This document shows positions 57,603-64,000 of a DNA stretch of 64,000 nt, one piece after another; the stretch's first letter is position 1; each line of letters starts with the position of its first letter. Origin of the DNA: Robiginitomaculum sp. (GTDB lineage: Bacteria > Pseudomonadota > Alphaproteobacteria > Caulobacterales > Maricaulaceae); assembly GCA_021776525.1 (NCBI GenBank), contig JAJFFT010000006.1, forward strand, positions 310,001 through 374,000, given 5' to 3'. The notes beneath the pieces were generated by a model. The model was given only the letters and a program-made list of their open reading frames with translations, was not told the origin of the DNA and did not search any database. The position numbers and the translations under genes are program-made.

Positions 57603-58537
57603 GGCGCGGCGACCTCCGCACGGCAGGGCCCCAGCGGCGAGCGATAAACATCGACCGCGCAATTGGCGGCCGCAAAAGCCGCACTCATGACCGCAATTAC
57701 CGCATCGCAGTGTTGGTTTTCAACCCAGGCAAACATTGATGGGCCAGAGCCGGACAGCGAACAGCCCAGCGCCCCGGCACCCAGCGCCGCCGTTTTGACC
57801 TCGCAGAAAGGCGGCACCAGAGCGGCCCGTTGTGGCTCGATCAAAACATCACGCAGATTTTGCGCAATCAAGTCCAGATCATTGGCATAACAGCCGGCGA
57901 TAAACCCGCCCATATGACGCATTTGCGTGATGACCTTTGGCAGGGCAATGCTGGGGGAGAGAATATTGCGGGCGTCTTCGGTATTGATTTTCAGGTCCGG
58001 GTGAAAGAGCACGCAAGTCAGCCCCTTGGGCAAAGGAATGGGCGTCAGGGTTGGCGGCGTGCCATTGCCGATCAAGACCAGATCACCATAAAGCGCCCCG
58101 GCGACATTATCAGGGGGCGGCGGATCGGCCGAGGCCGCCTCGCCGTCCATGGCGCACAAAAACAGATCATCCATGCCCAGTGGTTTTGGCAATAGCGCAT
58201 TGACCGCCAGCGTTGCCGCCACCGCAGAGGCCGCCGAGCCGCCCATGCCGGCACTCATGGGGATACCCTTGACCACATCAAGGCCCACCCCGAAATTGGC
58301 CTTGCCGCGCGTTAAAACCGCCTGCGCCGCACGCAAAGCGGTATTGCGCATAACGTCTGATGGCAAGGTGTCCACCAGACCGCTAACCGCGCCCAATTGC
58401 GCCGTGGGCTGGCCCGCACAATAATGCGCGGTGACCTCGTCCCACGCGGCACCAAAGGCCAAACCTAAACAATCGAAACCCGCGGCGACATTACCAATAC
58501 TGGCCGGAGCGCGGGCCGTTGCGTCTTTGTGCTGCAC
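57599..58537 (-). CDS. thrB: homoserine kinase, GHMP type
   Basis: 312 residues. It phosphorylates homoserine. ASIGNVAAGFDCLGLAF is N-terminal and the ATP-binding GHMP motif is PMSAGMGGSAASAVAATLA. Alphaproteobacteria more often use an unrelated APH-fold homoserine kinase, so the GHMP form fits the gammaproteobacterial look of this operon. It is 27 bases downstream of thrA. Confidence 0.95.
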   Translation of the reverse strand: MQHKDATARAPASIGNVAAGFDCLGLAFGAAWDEVTAHYCAGQPTAQLGAVSGLVDTLPSDVMRNTALRAAQAVLTRGKANFGVGLDVVKGIPMSAGMGGSAASAVAATLAVNALLPKPLGMDDLFLCAMDGEAASADPPPPDNVAGALYGDLVLIGNGTPPTLTPIPLPKGLTCVLFHPDLKINTEDARNILSPSIALPKVITQMRHMGGFIAGCYANDLDLIAQNLRDVLIEPQRAALVPPFCEVKTAALGAGALGCSLSGSGPSMFAWVENQHCDAVIAVMSAAFAAANCAVDVYRSPLGPCRAEVAAP

Positions 58538-58564
58538 GAAATATCTTCCTTAACCTAGCGCGAA

Positions 58565-60337
58565 CTACGCGCAGGCCGGTTCCGACACACGCACGTTGAG
58601 TTTTTCCTCATACTGCCCGCGAAGACGATGAATGTCCAAGAGATCTGCCATCACCGCCTCAGCAGTGGGCCAGCGTCCAGCACCTTTACCCCGCAAATGA
58701 ATGTTTTCACCCTCCAGCGCATGGACAATCAGGCGATTTTGCTCGCCTTTTGCCCCAGCCAGATAATGATCCTTGTCAATGGTTTGCAAGGATACGCTGG
58801 CTTTCAGAGCGCCTTTGTCATCACGTTTGATCTCGCTGATCTGGCGAATAACCTTGCCGGCATTACGGGCCGCATCAATGTGCTCCTGATCCAGATCGCT
58901 TAGGCTTTGCATGGCAATCTGATTGGCACGCAAAGGCGCATCGAACCCGTGGCGGGCCATCAGGCACAGCTTGGCCGCCGCATCATCGCCGTCCAGATCA
59001 GCCGACGGGTCAGCCTCGGCAAAGCCTTTGTCCTGGGCTTCCTTGACGGCCTGATCAAACGGGCAACCTTCGGCCAGGCGATCCAAAATGAAATTGGCGG
59101 TACCATTGATCACACCTTGCACAGAACGCACACCGCCGCCGTTGCGGGCCTGGTCCAGCGCCTCAAGCATCGGCACGCCGCCGCCCACCGCAGCGCTGTA
59201 ATGCAACGCACGGCCAGCACGGCCAGCGGCTTCATTCAGGGTATCAAAATTTTCCGCCATCACGGCCTTATTGGCCGAAACCACATCCGCACCACCGAAA
59301 AATGCATTCAGAATAAACGCATCCGCACTGTCCACGCCGCCGATCATTTCGACGACAATATCGGGGCGCTTGGCAAACACTTCGCCGGCATCTGTGCTGA
59401 TCAAATGAGCCGGCGCATCAGAGTTTCGTTTCTTACCTGCATCACGCACTAAAATGCCGCTAACCTCGAACAGGTCTTTGTGGCGCTGGAGGTGTGCATA
59501 AACGCCTTCACCGACCGTCCCAAACCCCAGAAGGGCAACTTTAAGTTTGTTTGTCTGGGCACTGCAATGCGCCGAAACGCTTTGCGGCGTGATGCAGGTA
59601 TCAAAACCACGAGCCGGGGCAGCAATCTCAAGGCGAAGATCGTGCTTTTGGGCATAGTCCAGAGCGTGGTCCTGAATTGAATTACCGCAAATCTCGGCAG
59701 CGTCATCCCAATTGATCTGCGTGAAGCGGCGTGGATTGGGGTCAAGTTTTGGATCGCTGACATAAAGGCCATCAACGTCCTTGATCAGGCGAACCCGTTT
59801 GGCGTTCAGTGCCACACCCAGATAGACGGCGCTAAGATCGGTGCCGCCGCGCCCCAAAAGCGCCGGCTGGCCATTGTCCAGAACACCGCTAAAACCCGGA
59901 ACAACCAGCACTTCATGTTCGGCCAGAAGCGTGGACAGACGATCGTGATCAAGGCCGCACAAACCGGCATCATCGGGATCACCCTTGGCGCGCAAATCAA
60001 TCTCTGCCGGATCAACAGCACGGGCATCCAGGCCAACGCGTTCCAGCGCCAAAGCCAGCAATGCGGCGGCGCGCAGCTCGCCAAGCCGGACAAGTGAAGC
60101 TGAACCCGGCGCATTGTTATCACCGCCAATGTACTGGCCCATGGCCACCAAAGCATCGGTTTCCCCGGCAATGGCGGAAACCACGGCCAGTACTTTTTCG
60201 CCGCGCCGAACGAAGCGATAAATCTCGTGGGCGGCGGAATGGACCGCCTGGGCGTCTTGTAAAACCGAGCCGCCGAATTTGAGGACGGCGAGGTTGGATG
60301 GCTCTTGGGCCTTATTTTCTACGATGGTCGGACGCAT
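58565..60337 (-). CDS. thrA: fused aspartate kinase and homoserine dehydrogenase without ACT domains
   Basis: 590 residues from MRPTIVENKAQE, preceded by CTGGAGAAG. Aspartate kinase is about 15-258 (LKFGGSVLQDA, LGRGGTDLSAVYLG, KDVDGLYVSDPK). Homoserine dehydrogenase begins at about 265 (KVALLGFGTVGEGV) and ends close to the C-terminus (GKGAGRWPTAEAVMADLLDI). Only a few residues separate the catalytic domains, so the tandem ACT domains of the ~820-residue E. coli ThrA are missing, and no C-terminal ACT is present. Threonine feedback inhibition by the usual route is therefore doubtful. Confidence 0.93.
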   Translation of the reverse strand: MRPTIVENKAQEPSNLAVLKFGGSVLQDAQAVHSAAHEIYRFVRRGEKVLAVVSAIAGETDALVAMGQYIGGDNNAPGSASLVRLGELRAAALLALALERVGLDARAVDPAEIDLRAKGDPDDAGLCGLDHDRLSTLLAEHEVLVVPGFSGVLDNGQPALLGRGGTDLSAVYLGVALNAKRVRLIKDVDGLYVSDPKLDPNPRRFTQINWDDAAEICGNSIQDHALDYAQKHDLRLEIAAPARGFDTCITPQSVSAHCSAQTNKLKVALLGFGTVGEGVYAHLQRHKDLFEVSGILVRDAGKKRNSDAPAHLISTDAGEVFAKRPDIVVEMIGGVDSADAFILNAFFGGADVVSANKAVMAENFDTLNEAAGRAGRALHYSAAVGGGVPMLEALDQARNGGGVRSVQGVINGTANFILDRLAEGCPFDQAVKEAQDKGFAEADPSADLDGDDAAAKLCLMARHGFDAPLRANQIAMQSLSDLDQEHIDAARNAGKVIRQISEIKRDDKGALKASVSLQTIDKDHYLAGAKGEQNRLIVHALEGENIHLRGKGAGRWPTAEAVMADLLDIHRLRGQYEEKLNVRVSEPACA

Positions 60338-60364
60338 AATACTTCTCCAGAAGGGGCGCGCATG

Positions 60365-60384
60365 AAAAAACCCGCCAGCGGGTT
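60365..60384 (-). terminator. attenuator terminator upstream of thrA
   Basis: On the minus strand AACCCGC-TG-GCGGGTT forms a tight hairpin followed by further Ts, an intrinsic terminator, only 28 bases before the thrA ATG and 43 after the leader stop. A second AAACCCGC copy (60392-60399) could compete for the same 3' arm. The stretch CCGCCCCG (near 60390) is complementary to CGGGGCGG at the end of the leader ORF. Confidence 0.82.
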
Positions 60385-60427
60385 TGCGGGGCGGGTTTAA
60401 AACGATCAATTGTGCTTAACTTTTAGA

Positions 60428-60553
60428 TCATTCCAAACCGCCCCGTGTGAGGGCTGTTGTTGTCATAATCATAATTGTGTTCAGCACGAGTACATGCGGC
60501 CGCGCGCTGCGTCCGCTGGTCAGAAGGTCCATAATGTGGCGCACGTCGCGCAT
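60428..60553 (-). CDS. threonine operon leader peptide
   Basis: A 41-codon frame beginning MRDVRHIMDLL after AGGA (seven-base spacing) and ending in TGA. Codons 26-36 read T-I-M-I-M-T-T-T-A-L-T, five threonine codons (all ACA) with two isoleucine and two methionine codons. These are the end products of the homoserine branch served by thrABC. Together with the terminator downstream this is the layout of a translational attenuator. The peptide is unlike E. coli ThrL in sequence but alike in design. Its function is inferred from codon content and position. Confidence 0.75.
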   Translation of the reverse strand: MRDVRHIMDLLTSGRSARPHVLVLNTIMIMTTTALTRGGLE

Positions 60554-60931
60554 GGGCTTTTCCTGTCCACAAGTGTTCACCGGTCAACATAGTGCCAACT
60601 GGTAAACGATCTCTAAAAGCAAAGGGCGGGAAAGATCAACCCCCATATTAGAGCATTTTCTGCATCTGCGCATAAATGTGTCTTTTATGGCACGCTTGCA
60701 GGCATAAACTTGCACTTTCTAAAAATGCCCCTAAGCTGGCTTATTCATTTACCGAAGCGAAAGCACCTTTTGCCCGTGGGCAGGAACGTGACTTTTTTGC
60801 CGTCAAGGCCGCCGGAAATGAGAGGAAATATCAGAAGGTTTGTCTTCTATGGCCATCGGGCCAGGCTGTTTGGACTATAACGCAAGGGGGGCGTTATGGG
60901 CCTTAATGGCCTTATGTTTCGTGAGGGTATC
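60554..60931. other. divergent regulatory gap between thr leader and gltD
   Basis: No convincing gene; a short frame at 60676-60906 lacks a ribosome binding site and family features. Promoters for the thr leader (-) and gltD (+) must lie here, but none matches a consensus clearly. An AACGC/GCGTT hairpin at about 60879-60896 lies just upstream of the gltD start region. Confidence 0.5.
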
Positions 60932-62350
60932 ATGTTGCGTTTTGCACAAACGGCGCGTATTGCGCCGCACCGCCGGGATAGTGAACAGCGGCTTGCCGAC
61001 TTTAACGAGATCTATGCCCCCATGGATCCGCTGAGCCTGCATACGCAATCAGAACGGTGCGCCCAGTGCGGTGTACCGTTTTGCCAAAGTGGCTGTCCGC
61101 TGGACAATAATATCCCCGACTGGTTGAACCTGGCGGCGCAGGGACAGGAACGCGAGGCCTGGCGGTTAAGTGCCGCCACCAACACCTTGCCTGAAATTTG
61201 TGGCCGCATCTGTCCGCAGGACCGTTTGTGCGAAGGCTCGTGCGTGCCGGGTCAGGCCGGGTTTGGGGCCATCACCATTGGTGCTGTGGAAACTGCACTG
61301 ACCGAACAGGCCTGGAATGAGGGCTGGATCAGCCCCATAAAACCCCACGTCGAACACGATCATTCGGTTGCCATTGTCGGGTCAGGGCCGGCCGGACTGG
61401 CCGCCGCCGCGAGCCTGCGTGACGCTGGTTTCAAAGTCCACATATACGAGCGGGCCGATCGCCCGGGCGGTCTTCTGACCTATGGTATTCCGTCTTTCAA
61501 GCTGGAAAAAGATGTGGTGATGCGGCGCATTGACTGGCTGGAAAAAAGCGGCGTTGTGTTTCATCTCAATTGTGAGATCGGCGAGGATGAAACCCTGGCG
61601 GACTTGCGCCAAAAATACAGTGCCGTTTTGCTGGCCAGTGGCGTTTACGGGGCCAGAAAGCTGAATGCTCCGGGGGCCAGTGACAAATTGGTGGTGCCGG
61701 CGCTGGATTATCTGATCGGTGCCAATCGCACCGGCTTTGGCGATACGGTTGCCGATTTTGATAGCGGCCGTCTGAACGCCAAAGACAAGCATGTGGTGGT
61801 TATTGGCGGCGGCGATACGGCGATGGATTGCGTCCGCACCGCCATGCGCCAGGGGGCCAAAAACGTCACCTGTCTTTACCGTCGCGACGAAAAAAACATG
61901 CCCGGATCAGCGCAGGAATTACGCAATGCCCGCGATGAAGGGGTTGAGTTTATGTGGCTGGCATCCCCCAAGGCCGTGCATGGCAAGGGCGATACACCGG
62001 CCGAGATTAAAGCTGTGCGGATGCAATTGGGCGCGCCGATGGCTGATGGACGAGCCATGCCAGAGGAAATGCCCGACAGTGCCTTTTCCCTGCCCAGCAC
62101 CATGATTATTGCGGCATTGGGCTTTGTGCCCGAAGACCTGCCGAAAATCTTTGATGCGCCGGATCTGGAAACCACGCGCTGGGGAACTCTGGCCACGGCG
62201 CGCAGTGGTTTTGAAACGTCACTGGCCCGCGTTTATGCCGCCGGGGACTGCCTGCGCGGGGCCTCGTTGGTGGTCTGGGCGATACGCGAGGGCCGCGATG
62301 CCGCGGCGCAGATTATTCACGAGACCTTGCGCAAGGAGATCGCCGCATGA
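60932..62350 (+). CDS. gltD: glutamate synthase small subunit
   Basis: 472 residues from MLRFAQTARIAPHRR, preceded by GAGGG. NADPH-binding flavoprotein subunit of GOGAT. Fe-S cysteines are in CAQCGVPFCQSGCPLDNNIPDW and CGRICPQDRLCEGSC. The FAD site is VAIVGSGPAGLAAAASL and the NADPH site is VVVIGGGDTAMDCVRTA. A C-terminal YAAGDCLRGASLVVWAIREG closes the FAD fold. It precedes gltB and overlaps it by four bases, the reverse of the common gltB-gltD order. Confidence 0.97.
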   Translation: MLRFAQTARIAPHRRDSEQRLADFNEIYAPMDPLSLHTQSERCAQCGVPFCQSGCPLDNNIPDWLNLAAQGQEREAWRLSAATNTLPEICGRICPQDRLCEGSCVPGQAGFGAITIGAVETALTEQAWNEGWISPIKPHVEHDHSVAIVGSGPAGLAAAASLRDAGFKVHIYERADRPGGLLTYGIPSFKLEKDVVMRRIDWLEKSGVVFHLNCEIGEDETLADLRQKYSAVLLASGVYGARKLNAPGASDKLVVPALDYLIGANRTGFGDTVADFDSGRLNAKDKHVVVIGGGDTAMDCVRTAMRQGAKNVTCLYRRDEKNMPGSAQELRNARDEGVEFMWLASPKAVHGKGDTPAEIKAVRMQLGAPMADGRAMPEEMPDSAFSLPSTMIIAALGFVPEDLPKIFDAPDLETTRWGTLATARSGFETSLARVYAAGDCLRGASLVVWAIREGRDAAAQIIHETLRKEIAA

Positions 62351-64000
62351 GCACGACGTTTTCACAACTGCCCCCGGCGCAAGGCCTTTATGACCCGGCC
62401 AATGAGCGCGATAATTGCGGTGTTGGTTTTGTGGCTGCCATTGATGGCAAAGCCCGCCGCGATGTGGTCGAAGCCGGGATCAGCGCCCTAAAGGCCGTCT
62501 GGCACCGCGGTGCCGTGGCCGCTGATGGCAAACCCGGCGACGGCGCCGGGGTCATGGTACAGATTCCAAAGGCATTTTTTGCACAAGTGGTGGCCCGGAC
62601 CGGGCACGACATGACCGACAGCCCCCTGTGTGTGGGGATGATATTCCTGCCGCGTACCGATTACGCAGCACAGGAAAGCGCCCGCGCCATCGTTGAGACA
62701 CAGATTCTAAAAGCCGGGTTTTTGCTTTATGGCTGGCGACGGGTGCCGGTGGATGTTTCTGCGGTTGGCGAGCGCGCCAATATGGTCCGCCCGGAGATCG
62801 AGCAGGTTCTTTTTCACGCTCCAGAAAATCAAGACGGCGACAATCTGGAACGGGATCTTTTTTTGGTCCGCAGGCGTATCGAAGCGGCGGTGCTGGCGGC
62901 CCATATCAGTGATTTTTATGTGTGCAGTTTCAGCGCCCGCACGCTGGTCTATAAGGGCATGTTTCTGGCCGAGCAGATTGATGTGTTTTTCCCGGACCTG
63001 CGCGATCCGCACTTTGTCTCGCCTTTTATTGTGTTTCACCAGCGTTATTCGACCAACACTTTTCCGCAATGGCATCTGGCCCAACCGTTTCACATGCTGG
63101 CCCATAATGGCGAGATCAACACCATTAAGGGTAATATCAACTGGATGCGCAGCCATGAGACACAAATGGCCTCGGCGGCGTTTGGTGATCATGGTGACGA
63201 GATCAAACCGGTTATTCAGCCCGGATCGTCGGATTCTGCGGCGCTGGACGCCGCCTTCGAAGTTCTGGTCCGCGCCGGGCGCTCGGTGCCGATGGTTAAA
63301 TCCCTGCTGATCCCCGAAGCCTGGTCAAAACGCGGCGACACCATGCCCGAAGATGAAAAGGCCATGTATGCCTATTGCAATGCGGTGATGGAACCCTGGG
63401 ATGGTCCGGCGGCTCTGGCGGCCTGCGACGGGCGCTGGGTTATCGCCGGACTGGACCGTTCGGGTCTGCGCCCTTTGCGTTATGCGGTATCCAATAATGG
63501 CCTTTTGGCCCTGGGATCCGAAGCTGGCATGTGCCCGCTTAAGGACGAGGATATTATTTCACGCGGACGTGTCCACCCGGGCCGGATGATCGGCATCAAT
63601 CTGGATGAAGGCAAATTTTATCCCGGTGAGCCTTTGATTGAAAAGCTGTCATCTGCCCATGACTGGCAGAGCTGGCTGGATAATCTGACCGATCTTGATC
63701 CGCTGATCAGTACCGGAGCGGAAAGCCGCTATTTTGGCGAGGACATTCTGGTGCGCAAATCCATTGCCGCCGGGTTCTCTTTGGAAGATGCGCATCTGTT
63801 ATTAAAGCCCGCCGTGATCGACGCCAAAGAACCATTAGGCTCTATGGGGGATGACACACCGCTGGCCGTGCTCTCGGATCATTATCGCTCGCTCTATCAC
63901 TTCTTTCGCCAGAACTTCAGCCAGGTCACCAACCCGCCGATTGATCCTTTGCGCGAAGGGCGGGTGATGGGCCTGATCACGCGTTTCAAAAATCTGGGCA
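62347..64000 (+). CDS. gltB: glutamate synthase large subunit, N-terminal part
   Basis: 551 codons are visible; the gene runs off the window. A 23-residue propeptide precedes the nucleophilic Cys24 in ERDNCGVGFVAAIDG of the class II glutaminase domain. FHQRYSTNTFPQWHLAQPFHMLAHNGEINTIKGNINWM and GLDRSGLRPLRYAVS are typical. The beginning of the central domain follows (NPPIDPLREG). It makes glutamate from glutamine and 2-oxoglutarate with GltD. Confidence 0.96.
   Translation, partial: MSTTFSQLPPAQGLYDPANERDNCGVGFVAAIDGKARRDVVEAGISALKAVWHRGAVAADGKPGDGAGVMVQIPKAFFAQVVARTGHDMTDSPLCVGMIFLPRTDYAAQESARAIVETQILKAGFLLYGWRRVPVDVSAVGERANMVRPEIEQVLFHAPENQDGDNLERDLFLVRRRIEAAVLAAHISDFYVCSFSARTLVYKGMFLAEQIDVFFPDLRDPHFVSPFIVFHQRYSTNTFPQWHLAQPFHMLAHNGEINTIKGNINWMRSHETQMASAAFGDHGDEIKPVIQPGSSDSAALDAAFEVLVRAGRSVPMVKSLLIPEAWSKRGDTMPEDEKAMYAYCNAVMEPWDGPAALAACDGRWVIAGLDRSGLRPLRYAVSNNGLLALGSEAGMCPLKDEDIISRGRVHPGRMIGINLDEGKFYPGEPLIEKLSSAHDWQSWLDNLTDLDPLISTGAESRYFGEDILVRKSIAAGFSLEDAHLLLKPAVIDAKEPLGSMGDDTPLAVLSDHYRSLYHFFRQNFSQVTNPPIDPLREGRVMGLITRFKNLG

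Noticed and set aside
60685..60705. Sigma-54 promoter candidate TGGCAC...GC upstream of gltD
   Set aside because: The distance between the GG and GC elements is off by one base and the TTGC part is displaced.
60676..60906. 76-residue open frame upstream of gltD
   Set aside because: Weak coding character, no ribosome binding site, and it runs into the gltD leader.
1..64000. CRISPR arrays, rRNA, complete tRNAs, intact insertion sequences or prophage genes
   Set aside because: Looked for on both strands and not seen; no regularly spaced direct repeats, transposase or integrase frames.

Overview
The window is chromosomal DNA from an alphaproteobacterium. The best evidence is gene order. Two long stretches match the conserved alphaproteobacterial arrangement: nfuA-tsaB-rimI-fur-miaB-phoH-ybeY-corC-lnt-XRE regulator-metK-trmB followed by rimP-nusA-ylxR-infB-rbfA-truB-rpsO-pnp, and mutS-glnD-murJ-trpS. 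The Fur protein lacks the usual C-terminal CxxC pair, as alphaproteobacterial Fur/Mur proteins do. The family or order cannot be fixed from the sequence alone. No rRNA or tRNA gene, CRISPR array or intact insertion sequence was seen.

Layout: (1) 1-2902, the 3' part of serA, a PagL-like lipid A deacylase and purA, all on +. (2) 2917-4137, a small AT-richer islet with a 39-residue gene, a coiled-coil/winged-helix protein, a perfect 16-bp inverted repeat and a dispersed palindromic repeat. (3) 4138-6540, rpoH (-), a zinc metallopeptidase (+) and a repeat-filled convergent gap. (4) 6611-27383, the long minus-strand translation, RNA-metabolism and housekeeping block, which has a TrpF-like gene between infB and rbfA. 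(5) 27480-34792, a DUF2333 protein, a YifB/ComM ATPase, a PAS-receiver protein, an AmpG-like permease and malic enzyme. (6) 34861-42879, mutS-glnD-murJ-trpS (+). (7) 42882-46125, a CelD-type acyltransferase and a secreted S9 peptidase (-). (8) 46237-53076, a complete, tightly overlapping histidine operon on -, ordered TrpR-like regulator-hisG-hisD-hisC/B fusion-hisH-hisA-hisF-hisIE. (9) 53230-60553, aspartate-family synthesis: a LysC-LysA fusion on + converging on thrA-thrB-thrC on -, the latter with its own leader peptide and attenuator. (10) 60932-64000, gltD followed by the 5' part of gltB.

The most distinctive part is 46-60 kb. The amino-acid genes there have an architecture I associate with gammaproteobacteria (especially Xanthomonadales) or Bacteroidetes, not with alphaproteobacteria: a contiguous his operon with long-form HisG, a bifunctional HisIE and a linked TrpR-family regulator; an AK-HSD ThrA with GHMP-type ThrB in a thrABC operon; and a LysC-LysA fusion. 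Superimposed are oddities. HisC and HisB are fused into one polypeptide that would catalyse two consecutive steps. ThrA has no room for ACT regulatory domains. Upstream of thrA lies an unannotated 41-codon leader ORF with a clean ribosome binding site and a Thr/Ile/Met codon cluster, followed by an intrinsic terminator just before thrA. Thr, Ile and Met are all products of the homoserine branch, so threonine synthesis may be controlled by attenuation in place of allostery. A TrpR-like palindrome sits just upstream of the his regulator gene.

Long gene-free gaps (3650-4137, 6074-6610, 55837-56327) carry two families of dispersed palindromic repeats. The gap 60338-60931 carries the thr leader region and an otherwise featureless stretch before gltD.
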